64,000 nt of DNA from JBAXTE01 sp963556065 (GTDB taxonomy: Bacteria > Bacteroidota > Bacteroidia > Bacteroidales > WCHB1-69), in NCBI GenBank assembly GCA_963556065.3, contig CAUVYH020000024.1, positions 5,871 through 69,870 of the forward strand, in the 5' to 3' direction. Shown one piece after another: positions 1 through 9,154 of this stretch. The position numbers and the translations under genes are program-made. The number at the start of each line of letters is the position of its first letter. The stretch's first letter is position 1. The notes beneath the pieces were generated by a model that had not been told where the DNA came from, did no database searches, and saw only the letters and a program-made list of their open reading frames with translations.

Positions 1-434
1 TCAATAGAGGAAGAGATCGGTTTAACGGTAACTCCCGCTTCAACTGCAAAGCCATTATAGTTTGCATAAAAAGGCTCCGGAATAATTACTTCATCGCCCG
101 GATCCATACAGCACATGAAAGCAAAAATAATTCCTTCGGATCCACCATTAGTTACAATGATTTCGTTTTCGTTAACATTAATGTTGAATCGTTTGTAGTA
201 TTCTACCAATCTTTTACGGTACGATAGAATACCTGCGGAATGGCTGTATTCAACTACGCGAATATCTGTGTTTTTCATTATTTTCATTGCTCCTTCGGGA
301 GTGGCGATGTCTGGCTGTCCGATGTTCAAATGGTAAACTTTAACACCTCTTTTTTTTGCTTCATCGGAAAAGGGGACAAGCTTCCTTATAGGGGAAGCCG
401 GCATGTTGTGTCCTTTTTGAGAAATTTTTGGCAT
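1..434 (-). CDS. Class I/II pyridoxal-phosphate aminotransferase, N-terminal part (runs off the window)
   Basis: Reading the minus strand from an ATG at 434 gives about 144 residues open to the window edge. The protein starts MPKISQKGHNMPASPIRKL and contains the aminotransferase N-arm and large-domain motifs YHLNIGQPDIATP, TNGGSEGIIFAF and GDEVIIPEPFYANYNGF, typical of aspartate/aromatic aminotransferases of fold type I. The PLP-binding lysine lies outside the window, so substrate (aspartate, aromatic or other amino acid) cannot be told. It is cytosolic by lack of a signal peptide. A terminator at 458-486 separates it from the upstream DUF1573 gene, so it is probably transcribed from its own short leader. 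Confidence 0.9.
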   Translation of the reverse strand, partial: MPKISQKGHNMPASPIRKLVPFSDEAKKRGVKVYHLNIGQPDIATPEGAMKIMKNTDIRVVEYSHSAGILSYRKRLVEYYKRFNINVNENEIIVTNGGSEGIIFAFMCCMDPGDEVIIPEPFYANYNGFAVEAGVTVKPISSSI

Positions 435-457
435 ATCATTTTGTTTTTAATTGTTTC

Positions 458-486
458 AAAAAAAAAGTCCTGTCGTTTGACAGGAC
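458..486 (-). terminator. Intrinsic terminator after the DUF1573 gene
   Basis: Perfect 8-bp stem GTCCTGTC (467-474) / GACAGGAC (479-486) with a 4-nt loop. On the minus strand it is followed by nine T residues (466 down to 458). It lies between the DUF1573 stop (531) and the aminotransferase start (434), so it ends the DUF1573 transcript. Confidence 0.85.
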
Positions 487-530
487 AAAATTCTTAAAAA
501 AAAATGGATTTTTTCTAAAAAAAGTTTTTT

Positions 531-1013
531 TTATTGGTTTGTAACCGGGCTTTTTGCTTTTTCAGGAAGTGTTTCAGCTGGTTTGGCTAAGATATTTCCT
601 TTAATTGACAAGATAACTCTGTCTTCGGTTGCATTTGACATAACGGTGATGGTTTTACTGATAGTTCCAATTCGTTTAGTGTCATATTTAACTTTTATCG
701 ATGCTGATTTTCCCGGCAAGATGGGTTCTCTAGGCCAACTGGGAACAGTGCAGCCACACGAAGAAACAACATTTGATAAAATTAACGGCTCTTTTCCTGT
801 GTTTTTGAATTTGAATTCACATTCTCCGTTAGCGTCTTGTTGGATTGTACCATAATCATGAACTAATTTTTCAAATTTAATGACTGGTGCTTTTGGATTA
901 GGCTTAGAAGCAGTGGGAGTGGAAGTTGCCGGAGTTGCTTTTTGAGCTTGGATATTTCCGCTTATCGCAATAAACATAAGCGATAACATAACGATTGAAG
1001 TGATTTTTTTCAT
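531..1013 (-). CDS. DUF1573 domain secreted/periplasmic protein
   Basis: 160 residues. An N-terminal signal peptide (about residues 1-23, ending ISGNIQAQ) is followed by a Pro/Thr-rich linker (24-45) and a DUF1573 domain: VIKFEKLVHDYGTI, FKFKNTGKEPLIL, then SSCGCTVPSWP, PILPGKSASIKVKYDT. The CGC motif and the Ig-like beta pattern are typical of this Bacteroidota family, whose biochemical role is unknown. Export past the inner membrane is inferred from the signal peptide. A -7 promoter box lies at 1045-1052 and a terminator at 458-486, so it is a single-gene transcript. Confidence 0.88.
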   Translation of the reverse strand: MKKITSIVMLSLMFIAISGNIQAQKATPATSTPTASKPNPKAPVIKFEKLVHDYGTIQQDANGECEFKFKNTGKEPLILSNVVSSCGCTVPSWPREPILPGKSASIKVKYDTKRIGTISKTITVMSNATEDRVILSIKGNILAKPAETLPEKAKSPVTNQ

Positions 1014-1044
1014 TGTTAATTGTTTTTTAAATGAATTATTGATG

Positions 1045-1052
1045 CAAATTTA
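1045..1052 (-). promoter_or_regulatory. Bacteroidota -7 box for the DUF1573 gene
   Basis: On the minus strand TAAATTTG fits the Bacteroidota sigma-ABfr -7 consensus TAnnTTTG and sits 31 nt before the DUF1573 ATG. No clear TTTG -33 box was found at the right spacing. Confidence 0.55.
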
Positions 1053-1139
1053 AACTATTTTTCAGTATCTTATTGTTTTTTTAAACTTTTTATGATCGGT
1101 GGAACTTGGTTGAAAAAATCATGCCAAAATCAGTTCCGT

Positions 1140-1697
1140 TTATAGCCCAATATCCGCAGCAATTCCTTGCATTGCACATAAAGATATTACGACAAATAGA
1201 TCTAATGGAATTCCTATTTTTTCGCATTCCAAGATGTTTTCACGCTTTACCGAAGCAGCGAAATGCTTTTCTTTCATTCGTTTAATAATGGACTTTGGTT
1301 TTACGGAATGGATCTTCTTATCGGGATACACATAAGTTGTGGCTGTAATTAATCCAGTGATTGTTTCTCCTGCAGCCAGCGCATGTTCAATTTTTGTTTG
1401 TCGTAAGCGAGGTGCAGCCTCTTCATTATGCATTATAATGGCATCGGTTATTTCGATGGGCAAGTTGAACTTTTTTAGCAGTGTAGGAGCTATGCTTCCA
1501 TGTATTTTCGGGTCAGCATTTGTAATTTCTACGTCAAGATCATGAAGTAACCCCGCCAGTCCCCATATTTCGGGATCTTCTTTAACATAAATGGCAAGCG
1601 CCCTCATCACTGCTTCCGAAGCAATGGAGTGCTTTATCATGGATTCACTCTGAATGCTCTGTCGTAGTATTAACAGTGCTTCCTCTCTTGTAATCAT
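1140..1697 (-). CDS. HD (HDIG) domain metal-dependent phosphohydrolase-like protein
   Basis: 185 residues from the ATG at 1697. A longer reading frame from a TTG at 1754 exists, but the ATG start gives MITREEALLILRQSI, the usual start of this family, so it is preferred. Candidate metal ligands are H23 (KHSIASEAVMRA), H52-D53 (GLLHDLD), H66 (KIHGS) and H90 (MHNEE). This is the small HD-family protein often annotated as HDIG hydrolase; the substrate is unknown. It is a cytosolic protein without signal peptide. It is divergent from the flavodiiron gene at 1842. Confidence 0.85.
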   Translation of the reverse strand: MITREEALLILRQSIQSESMIKHSIASEAVMRALAIYVKEDPEIWGLAGLLHDLDVEITNADPKIHGSIAPTLLKKFNLPIEITDAIIMHNEEAAPRLRQTKIEHALAAGETITGLITATTYVYPDKKIHSVKPKSIIKRMKEKHFAASVKRENILECEKIGIPLDLFVVISLCAMQGIAADIGL

Positions 1698-1811
1698 AGA
1701 TCGATTGCTTATTAATGTGAACAAGATTGCATTTTTTTTAGTTTGGTTGCTCAATAGATTTACTTTAATTTTAAATAGATTTTTTTGATGATAGGAATTC
1801 TATTTTTTCCA

Positions 1812-1819
1812 TAACTTTG
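1812..1819 (+). promoter_or_regulatory. Bacteroidota -7 box for the flavodiiron protein gene
   Basis: TAACTTTG matches TAnnTTTG exactly and lies 22 nt before the ATG at 1842. Confidence 0.65.
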
Positions 1820-1841
1820 CAACAAATTAAAAATAGGCAAG

Positions 1842-3068
1842 ATGAACGAAAAAGACATTATGAGCGTATCAAAATCCGTTAAATGGGTTGGTGTATTGGA
1901 TAAGGATATTAAAACTTTCGATATTGTAATGGAAACGAAATTCGGAACTACATACAACTCTTATCTTATTGAAGCTCAATATCCTGCGATTGTTGAGACG
2001 GCTAAAGAAAAATTTTGGGATGTATATGAAGCAAAAATTCGTGCAGCTATTAATCCTTCGGCAATTTGCTACATCGTTGTTAATCATACCGAACCCGATC
2101 ATTCCGGAAGTATTCGTAAATTGTTGAATATTGCTCCAAATGCGAAAGTGGTGGGTAGTGGAAATGCAATTCGTTATCTTAAAGATCAGATTGGAGACGA
2201 CTTTCCTAGCATTATCGTAAAAGATGGGGATGTAATTGATTTAGGGAATAAAAAATTAACTGTGGTTGGTGCTCCGAATCTTCATTGGCCGGATTCAATC
2301 TATACTTACCTCGAAGACGAAAAAGTATTGTTTACTTGTGATTCGTTTGGGGCTCATTTCTGCCATCCCGACATGTTTGAAGGTAAAGTGGGGGACTACG
2401 ACGAAGCTTTTAAGTATTATTTTGATGTAATTTTAAAACCGTTTAGTAAATTTATGCTTAAAGCTATTGAAAAGATTAATTTACTGGATATTCATGCAAT
2501 ATGCACAGGACATGGTCCGATTTTACTGGATAATTGGCGAAAATATGTTGACTTGACCAAAAAAATGTCGGAAGAATACCTGCTTCAACCGGAGAAAAAT
2601 CGAATTTTGGTAGCTTATGTTTCAGCTTATGGATATACAAAAGAGCTTGCACAAAAAATAGTGGAAGGCTTAACTTCTGTGAGCGGTATAGTCGTCGATT
2701 TATGCGATATAGAAAAAATGGATGCCGGCACTTTAGCCTCAAAAATTGAGTCCGCTAATGCTTTTCTTTTGGGTAGTCCTACTATCAATCAAAATATGTT
2801 GCCGCAGCTTTATACTAGCTTTGCGTTGATGTCGCCATTGCGAGAAAAAGGCAAGTTGGCTTCTGCATTTGGTTCTTATGGGTGGAGTGGTGAAGCTGAA
2901 AAGTTTCTGGTTTCAAATATCCAGAACCTTAAACTTGATTACTTTGGGGAGTCATGTTTTGTGAAATTTCGCCCACAGCCGAAAGATTTTGATCGCTTCG
3001 TAAATTTTGGAAAATCGTTTGCATTACGGTTGGTCGAAAAAAATCGGAGCGAAACTTGTGGCGCATAA
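1842..3068 (+). CDS. fprA: Class A flavodiiron protein (type A flavoprotein, O2/NO reductase)
   Basis: 408 residues, the normal length for class A flavodiiron proteins. The N-terminal metallo-beta-lactamase-like domain carries the diiron ligand motif H82-x-E84-x-D86-H87 (NHTEPDHSGS), a later FTCDSFGAHF segment and GHGPIL. The C-terminal flavodoxin domain begins near residue 255 (RILVAYVSAYGYTKELAQ) and binds FMN. The family reduces O2 to water and/or NO to N2O with electrons from rubredoxin or a similar donor, and protects anaerobes. It has no fused rubredoxin. It is a single-gene unit with its own promoter; the following lipoprotein is 84 nt downstream. Confidence 0.95.
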   Translation: MNEKDIMSVSKSVKWVGVLDKDIKTFDIVMETKFGTTYNSYLIEAQYPAIVETAKEKFWDVYEAKIRAAINPSAICYIVVNHTEPDHSGSIRKLLNIAPNAKVVGSGNAIRYLKDQIGDDFPSIIVKDGDVIDLGNKKLTVVGAPNLHWPDSIYTYLEDEKVLFTCDSFGAHFCHPDMFEGKVGDYDEAFKYYFDVILKPFSKFMLKAIEKINLLDIHAICTGHGPILLDNWRKYVDLTKKMSEEYLLQPEKNRILVAYVSAYGYTKELAQKIVEGLTSVSGIVVDLCDIEKMDAGTLASKIESANAFLLGSPTINQNMLPQLYTSFALMSPLREKGKLASAFGSYGWSGEAEKFLVSNIQNLKLDYFGESCFVKFRPQPKDFDRFVNFGKSFALRLVEKNRSETCGA

Positions 3069-3152
3069 ATAAATCGTTGCTATTTTGGCATAATTTTAGC
3101 TGATTATTACAGTCTTTATGCTCATACTATTATCCATTAAATTCATAAATTT

Positions 3153-4004
3153 ATGAAACGGTTATCTGGTTTTTCGCTTGGTCTAAAACTGTTTATGATA
3201 AGTTCGTTTTTTTGTTTCTTCTTTCCTTCATGTACTGTTCAGCAAGAATTAGCCATGAACTTTAAGAAAAACGCCGACTCTATTTCTTATTTGATTATAA
3301 AACCAACAGTGTTACAGAAATCCAGCTTAACAGTTCAGCGTTTATATCCTCAGTTTTCCCAGCTTTCTCCTGACCTGCAAGATACGGTGTGGAAGCATCA
3401 GACCAAACTATTAGATGTGTTCTCCGATACTGTTTTGATAAACCTTTATTACAATGAATTGATTTTTAGGCTTAAAAAATCAGGAGCGAAAATTTATGCA
3501 GAAACCGAAATCGATGATTTTAATAAAGCATCAGGAATTAAGGAAGTATTCAGAGTAGGGCAGATACAACTTGAGGAAGATAAGCAAAAGGTTGATTTTT
3601 CGGAAGAAATTAGTGGACAGGAAGAGTTGTATAAAGACATAGAAATAGAAGTGCTTGCGGTTAATACATGGTTTGAGTGGTTTAAAAATCAAAAAGATTC
3701 GGTTCCTTCTAAAGTGCTTTATGCCGAAAAGAAAGTCAGTGATGAAGTGAACGGCCGCTTCTTTAGCACAGGAGAAAGCAATAATTATGAATTCAGGTAT
3801 AAACGTCAGGATATTACGGCTAATGATGTCTTAAAATTGGTTAGATCCACTGCCGACCAAAATGCTCAGCAATTGATCGATTTTATATTCACGCGTTTTG
3901 TGCTCCAGTCTTATCCAGAATCGGAACAATATTTTGGATTTGACATTGACCGTAAAATGTTCTATCTCCCTGCAGATGATATTCAACTTAAAGAAATTAA
4001 ATAA
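3153..4004 (+). CDS. Hypothetical lipoprotein
   Basis: 283 residues. The N-terminus has a long hydrophobic stretch ending FFFPSC, a plausible lipobox with Cys near residue 27, so the protein is probably lipid-anchored facing the periplasm or the surface. The rest is soluble, rich in charged residues, with no domain I recognise. It ends 10 nt before the nitroreductase ATG, so the two are probably cotranscribed, which does not define a function. Confidence 0.75.
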   Translation: MKRLSGFSLGLKLFMISSFFCFFFPSCTVQQELAMNFKKNADSISYLIIKPTVLQKSSLTVQRLYPQFSQLSPDLQDTVWKHQTKLLDVFSDTVLINLYYNELIFRLKKSGAKIYAETEIDDFNKASGIKEVFRVGQIQLEEDKQKVDFSEEISGQEELYKDIEIEVLAVNTWFEWFKNQKDSVPSKVLYAEKKVSDEVNGRFFSTGESNNYEFRYKRQDITANDVLKLVRSTADQNAQQLIDFIFTRFVLQSYPESEQYFGFDIDRKMFYLPADDIQLKEIK

Positions 4005-4014
4005 TACAAATTTT

Positions 4015-4770
4015 ATGGATGCATTACAAACAATACAAGGCCATCGTTCAATTAGAAAATATAAATCGGAACCAGTTTCGGAGCTCATATTAAAGTCAAT
4101 ACTCGAAGCGGCAATCAGAGGATCAAATACCGGTAATATGCAAGTTTACAGTATTGTGGTAACGCAGGATGAAACGATAAAAAATCAGTTGGCACCTACT
4201 CATTTTAACCAGAAAATGGTGGTTGAGTCACCTGTTTTATTAACTTTCTGTGTCGATTTTAACAGGTTTAATAAATGGTGTCAATTTCGTAAGGCTAATC
4301 CGGGCTACGATAACATTCAATCTTTTACATGGGCTACAATTGATACCATTATTGCAGCTCAAAATGCCGCAATTACGGCGGAAAGTTTTGGTTTGGGCAT
4401 TTGTTATCTGGGTACAACAACTTACAATGCCGATAAAATTATAGAGATACTTAAGCTTCCGGAAGGAGTTGTTCCGATCACTACAATTGCGATGGGGTAT
4501 CCGGATGAATCTCCATCGCTTACCGATCGTTTACCGTTTGAAGCAGTGGTCCACTCCGAAGTATATCACGATTATTCCAAGGAAGATATAGACCGACTTT
4601 ATGCCGAAAAAGAGGCAATGATATCCACTTTGCAACTTATTGAGGAGAATAAAACAGAAAATCTTGCTCAGATATTTACTGAAAAACGATATACAAAAAA
4701 CGATAATCTTCATTTTTCGAAAATATGGCTTAAAGTGCTTAAAAAACAGGGTTTTATGAATAATGAATAG
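4015..4770 (+). CDS. Nitroreductase family FMN oxidoreductase
   Basis: 251 residues from the ATG at 4015. The reading frame is open further upstream but overlaps the lipoprotein gene, and MDALQTIQGHRSIRKYKSEP is the standard nitroreductase start. The RSIRKY motif and the AAIRGSNTGNMQVYSIVV stretch are FMN-binding; AESFGLGICYLGTTTYN and VVPITTIAMGYPDE are further family motifs. These enzymes use NAD(P)H and FMN to reduce nitro compounds, quinones or flavins. The C-terminal 60 residues (KNDNLHFSKIWLKVLKKQGF) match the longer NfsA/NfrA-like branch. The physiological substrate is unknown. Confidence 0.9.
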   Translation: MDALQTIQGHRSIRKYKSEPVSELILKSILEAAIRGSNTGNMQVYSIVVTQDETIKNQLAPTHFNQKMVVESPVLLTFCVDFNRFNKWCQFRKANPGYDNIQSFTWATIDTIIAAQNAAITAESFGLGICYLGTTTYNADKIIEILKLPEGVVPITTIAMGYPDESPSLTDRLPFEAVVHSEVYHDYSKEDIDRLYAEKEAMISTLQLIEENKTENLAQIFTEKRYTKNDNLHFSKIWLKVLKKQGFMNNE

Positions 4771-4948
4771 TTGTATTTGTTCTGAGAGTAGTTCAATGTT
4801 TATGTTTTTTAATTTTTTTAAGCAATTTATCTTTAAAAGTTTCGTTAAGTTTAAAACGGTCTTACATAAAAGTCGAACTAAATCCAACAGATGAAGCATG
4901 ATTACATTTTTTTAAGTAAACTATTATAAACCTTAAAAACGATGTGTC

Positions 4949-5632
4949 ATGAAACCGAAAAAATCAAAAAAAGCTGACTTAGAGCACCGCAAACCAATGT
5001 TTTTTAAATTGGGCTTAGTGCTGGCAATGTCTTCTGTATTATTTGCTTTTGAATGGAAGCAAACCGAAGCGGAACAAAAAGTAATAGATTATTCGGGTGG
5101 ATACGGAAACCAAGATCTTGCAAGTATTCCCATCACTAAACCCGATCCACCTGCAAAACCACAAATTACACCACTTTCAACGGCTACTTTCCTTTTTACG
5201 AAAGATGGCAACGAAACCATAGATTTGACAGGTACTTTTGATCCTGAGCCCGACCCCGATCCAATGTATGCTCCAATTATTGATTCTGAAGAAAAAGGAG
5301 CGATAGATGTTACGGATTCAGCCCTAATTGTGGTGGACTTCGATGCGGAGTTCCCAGGAGGGGTTAGCGCAATGAAACAATTTATTGCTGAAAAAATTAC
5401 TTATCCCGAAGAAGAACGTCAAATCGGGATGGAAGGAACGCTTTATGTCAGCTTTGTGGTCGAAAAAAACGGTGCCGTTTCGAATGTCGGAATTGCCCGG
5501 TCGCTTTCGTATAATTTAGATAATGAAGCGTTAAGGGTCGTGAAAATGATGCCAAAATGGAAACCGGCTTCAGATCATGGAAAACCGGCCCGTCAAATAT
5601 TTACGATTCCATTTCAATTTAAAATCAAGTGA
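4949..5632 (+). CDS. TonB C-terminal domain protein (energy transducer)
   Basis: 227 residues. A basic N-terminus (MKPKKSKKADLEHRKP) precedes one membrane segment (about residues 19-35), then a Pro/Asp-rich periplasmic linker (TKPDPPAKPQITP, PEPDPDP) and a TonB_C domain from about 130 (EFPGGVSAMKQFIAEKITYP, GTLYVSFVVEKNGAV, PKWKPASDHGKPARQIFTIP). It would couple inner-membrane energy to outer-membrane receptors such as the one at 14587. No ExbB/ExbD genes are near. A strong terminator follows at 5655-5690. Confidence 0.88.
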   Translation: MKPKKSKKADLEHRKPMFFKLGLVLAMSSVLFAFEWKQTEAEQKVIDYSGGYGNQDLASIPITKPDPPAKPQITPLSTATFLFTKDGNETIDLTGTFDPEPDPDPMYAPIIDSEEKGAIDVTDSALIVVDFDAEFPGGVSAMKQFIAEKITYPEEERQIGMEGTLYVSFVVEKNGAVSNVGIARSLSYNLDNEALRVVKMMPKWKPASDHGKPARQIFTIPFQFKIK

Positions 5633-5654
5633 TTTTGCTTTCAGGATTATTAAG

Positions 5655-5690
5655 CAACAAAAAAACGACAAAGTTGTCGTTTTTTTGTTG
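5655..5690 (+). terminator. Strong intrinsic terminator (bidirectional)
   Basis: A 36-nt near-perfect palindrome with 17-nt complementary arms around AG; the core hairpin CGACAA/TTGTCG is flanked by A7 and T7 tracts. It starts 22 nt after the TonB-like stop codon. Confidence 0.9.
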
Positions 5691-5825
5691 TATGTGATTA
5701 ACTAAAACATAAATCTAAATCGATTTTTACAATAGCTCTATGAATTTTTAAGCAACTTTTATTCTGTTTTTACTGTCTAGTATTGGTGTGAAGAAAGAGT
5801 TGTCGAAATAAAAAAGCAGAATAAA

Positions 5826-7865
5826 ATGAAAAAATTGATATTATTCCGTTATTTTGTGGTGCTTAGTTGTATTGCAATAATAAGTAACAGAACTATTTAT
5901 GCCCAAATAACTGTAACTTCGATCACTCCGGCGAATGCTGTTCAAAATGTATTGATAGGAACTGGTGTTACGGCTACAAATATTCAATATCATGGAGCAA
6001 CTGTTGCTATTGGAAAATTTGTTTCAAACAGTACATCTTTTCCGTTTTCGAGTGGAATAATTCTATCTACGGGCGAAGCTGCCGAAGCCAGTGGGCCAGC
6101 TAGTTCCTTTGCAAGCACGGATAATGATGAGGGATCCGATCCCCAATTGGCTGCTTTGGTAAGTTATGATGTTAATGATGCATCTGTATTGGAGTTCGAT
6201 TTTATTCCGGAATCAGATACAATAAGGTTTCGATATATTTTTGGCAGCGAAGAATATCCGGATTTTGAAACATCTAGTTTTAATGATGTTTTTGGCTTTT
6301 TTATTTCAGGGGTGAACCCTAGTGGAGGAAATTATGCCAATAAAAATATAGCTTTATTGCCCGGAACCAATATTCCGGTTACAATTAATAATGTTAATCA
6401 TACCAATAATACCAGCTTTTTTGTTGATAATTCTTCGAGTTCAATCATGGCTTATAATGGAAGGACTGTAATTCTCACAGCATGGGCATTAGTGGTCCCT
6501 TGCACCCAATACCATATTAAATTGGCGATAGGAGATGTTTCCGACAATGTTTATGATTCGGGGGTGTTTTTAGAAGCGAATAGCTTTACTAGTCCGAGGG
6601 TGACAGTTACCCCTGGTTTCCAAACGGAAATTAGTCCTGGAGATGCAATAGAAGGGTGTAGCGATGCTTTTGTTTCAGTAAAGTTACCGTTTGTGCCGCA
6701 AAGTGAATTTTGGCTTGATTATTATACTTCGGGGTCGGCAACATTGAATTCGGATTATACACTAAATCCGTATAACCTTGATTATTTGGTGTTTCCTGTG
6801 GGGCAGGATTCAATAGCTGTCAATATTCATCCATTACAAGATAATATTAGCGAACCGACAGAAACAATCCTTTTTGTCGTGAAATCTTCACGCTGTTATG
6901 ATGATTTTGATACAGTGTCTATAAACATAATCAATAGGGATTCTCTTTTATTACAGGTTACAGGAGATACGTTGGTGTGTTCGGCTGATAGCGCTACAAT
7001 TTTGGCCACAACAACAGGAGGCATGCCCCCCAATCAATATCTGTGGAGTAACGGAGTTAGTGCTTTAACTCAGACTTTACTGCCGGCAGATAGTGTTTCA
7101 ATATACATATTTACGGTTACCGATGCGTGTAACTTTAGTGCCACGGATTCAATTAAAGTAACAAAGTCGTTTGTCGATATATCGGTACGCCCCGATACTA
7201 CGATATGCGAGGGCGGAAGCGTGCAACTTTACGGTTCGGGTGCAGGACCCGTTGTATGGGCTAATTTAGTCGGAGAATCACCGATTGTAACTCCTGCGCA
7301 AACCACACAATACGAAGCTTCCGTTACTAATATTTGTGGAACGGCCACACAGACGGTCAATGTGAAAGTTGATCATATTCCTTTTTTTACACTTGGAAAT
7401 GATACCGTTGTGTGCGAACAACATCCATTTTACATTGGAATAGATCCCAACGTTGATGAGACCTATTTGTGGTCGAATGGGTATAGAACGAGCAGAATAC
7501 AAATAGATGAACCGAATACTTACATTCTTGAATCGGTAAGTGGGGTGTGCAGTTATTCGGATACAATTGTCGTTGATCCGGGCTTTTGTAACTGGTGGAT
7601 GCCCAATGCTTTTTCTCCTGATAAATCGGGATTTAATGAAGTTTTTAAGCCCGAGGGGGTAGAACTTCCTCAATATGAAATGATTATTTTCGATCGTTGG
7701 GGGGAAGTTATCTTCCGAACCAATGATTGGCTCGTGGGCTGGGATGGCTATTATAATAATGAAAAAACACCAACAGGCACTTATGTTTATCAGATATGGG
7801 GAGAATTATCTAGTATAAAATCAAAAGTACTTGTAAAAAAAGGTGCTTTTACGTTGATAAGATAA
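5826..7865 (+). CDS. Secreted choice-of-anchor L protein with T9SS type B (CHU_C) sorting domain
   Basis: 679 residues with an N-terminal signal peptide ending TIYAQ. A choice-of-anchor L domain occupies about residues 30-230 (NIQYHGATVAIGKF, SGIILSTGEAAEASGP, FRYIFGSEEYPDFE). Calx-beta/Ig-like beta domains follow, with repeated cysteines and a DTTICEGGSVQLYG repeat. The last ~85 residues are a gliding-motility-type C-terminal domain (WWMPNAFSPDKSGFNEVFKP, MIIFDRWGEVIFRT, PTGTYVYQIW). This directs export by the T9SS and surface attachment. It probably acts as an adhesin or surface structural protein; no catalytic domain is visible. It converges with the DUF4010 gene with a 9-nt gap. Confidence 0.9.
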   Translation: MKKLILFRYFVVLSCIAIISNRTIYAQITVTSITPANAVQNVLIGTGVTATNIQYHGATVAIGKFVSNSTSFPFSSGIILSTGEAAEASGPASSFASTDNDEGSDPQLAALVSYDVNDASVLEFDFIPESDTIRFRYIFGSEEYPDFETSSFNDVFGFFISGVNPSGGNYANKNIALLPGTNIPVTINNVNHTNNTSFFVDNSSSSIMAYNGRTVILTAWALVVPCTQYHIKLAIGDVSDNVYDSGVFLEANSFTSPRVTVTPGFQTEISPGDAIEGCSDAFVSVKLPFVPQSEFWLDYYTSGSATLNSDYTLNPYNLDYLVFPVGQDSIAVNIHPLQDNISEPTETILFVVKSSRCYDDFDTVSINIINRDSLLLQVTGDTLVCSADSATILATTTGGMPPNQYLWSNGVSALTQTLLPADSVSIYIFTVTDACNFSATDSIKVTKSFVDISVRPDTTICEGGSVQLYGSGAGPVVWANLVGESPIVTPAQTTQYEASVTNICGTATQTVNVKVDHIPFFTLGNDTVVCEQHPFYIGIDPNVDETYLWSNGYRTSRIQIDEPNTYILESVSGVCSYSDTIVVDPGFCNWWMPNAFSPDKSGFNEVFKPEGVELPQYEMIIFDRWGEVIFRTNDWLVGWDGYYNNEKTPTGTYVYQIWGELSSIKSKVLVKKGAFTLIR

Positions 7866-7874
7866 GCAAACGAT

Positions 7875-9143
7875 TTAGATGAAAAATATGAGCAGGGCAT
7901 TTGTGATAATTATTATTGCAAAAGCTCCGATAATTAATAATCTATCTTTATTTCCCGATAACCAAAGCGCATAGATTGCTTTTAAAATATTATTGCTGAT
8001 GATTGCTTGAAAGGTTGCTGCTCCAATTAGGGAGATGGAAACTTGATAGTGTCCTTGAAATAAGTTGAGCAAGAACGGATCAATATCGGTAACCCCAACA
8101 ATATAAGATAATACTTGCAGCCCTTGAGAACCCATATATTCTATTGTAAAATGGGTGATAAAAGTAAAGGCAACAAACAATATCGTAAACAGAATGGCAA
8201 TTTTAAACTCCAACGGGTTTTTTTCTTCTCCAAGTGATTGATCCATAACGGCAGGTGCTTTGTATTTATACCTTATGGCAATACTTAAGATTATAGAAAG
8301 CGCCAGCATTAGGATAAACCACATCCAGATTGTTTGAAATAGGGCTTGGTTGAAAATGAGGATAAGAATCAGTATCCTCAAGTACATCATTGCTGTAGCC
8401 ATAATAATAGCCGCTACATATTGATGTGTATTTCCATTAGCCTCTTTCATTTTTCGAGCTAAAATAAAGGTTGTGGCTGTACTGCTGTATAATCCTCCTA
8501 AAATACCGGTGAGCATAACTCCTGATTTTGGAAACACGAACTTTTTAAGTAAATAGCTGATATAAGAGATTGATGAAATAACGACAACGGCCATCCATAT
8601 TTGGTATGGCGTTAAACTTAGGTATGATACAATCGGAGTGTTGGGGACAATGGGCAAAATAACTCCAGCCATTACAAAAAACTTTGCTAAAGTTAAGAAT
8701 TCGTCTTTGTTGAACCGTTTAGAAACAGTCATAAATGATTCTTTCAGTTCAGTAAAAATTAATACGATCGAAACAATAAGCAGGAAAAACCAAAAAGGTT
8801 GTGTGATTACCAAGGGGCCTAGACTATATGTTATTAAAGCGATTGCAATAGAGGTAAGACCATAATTTTTGGTCTGATACATTTTGTAAAAGTAGAAGAG
8901 CATCAAAAAGAGAGAAATGACTATAAATCCGATGATGAAAAGTAGCTGGTCGGCAGGCCGTATAATGTATAAAATGTAGCCTAGCATGCCAATAAAAGTA
9001 AAAGTACGATCGGTGCCAAATGAGAGAATAGCCTCATGCGATTCTTGTAATCGTCGTTGAGATAATCCGATAATTAAAGAAAAGATTGTTACGAGAATGA
9101 AATTGGCTAAAAAGTCGGGAATTTCAAATTCAGGGATGATCAT
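7875..9143 (-). CDS. MgtC/SapB-related DUF4010 integral membrane protein
   Basis: 422 residues, almost entirely hydrophobic with about 12 predicted membrane segments. The N-terminus (LVTIFSLIIGLSQRRLQE, LSFGTDRTFTFIGMLGYI) matches the MgtC/SapB N-terminal region and the C-terminal half is DUF4010 (GGLYSSTATTFILARKMKE, SISLIGAATFQAIISNN, RLLIIGAFAIIII). Transport or ion homeostasis is suggested by the family but the substrate is unknown. It starts 11 nt after the stop of the subtilisin reading frame at 9155, so the two may share a transcript. Confidence 0.88.
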   Translation of the reverse strand: MIIPEFEIPDFLANFILVTIFSLIIGLSQRRLQESHEAILSFGTDRTFTFIGMLGYILYIIRPADQLLFIIGFIVISLFLMLFYFYKMYQTKNYGLTSIAIALITYSLGPLVITQPFWFFLLIVSIVLIFTELKESFMTVSKRFNKDEFLTLAKFFVMAGVILPIVPNTPIVSYLSLTPYQIWMAVVVISSISYISYLLKKFVFPKSGVMLTGILGGLYSSTATTFILARKMKEANGNTHQYVAAIIMATAMMYLRILILILIFNQALFQTIWMWFILMLALSIILSIAIRYKYKAPAVMDQSLGEEKNPLEFKIAILFTILFVAFTFITHFTIEYMGSQGLQVLSYIVGVTDIDPFLLNLFQGHYQVSISLIGAATFQAIISNNILKAIYALWLSGNKDRLLIIGAFAIIIITNALLIFFI

Positions 9144-9154
9144 ATTAAATGTTT

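Noticed and set aside
240..497. 85-residue plus-strand open frame
   Set aside because: It is antisense to the conserved aminotransferase N-terminus and has no protein-like pattern.
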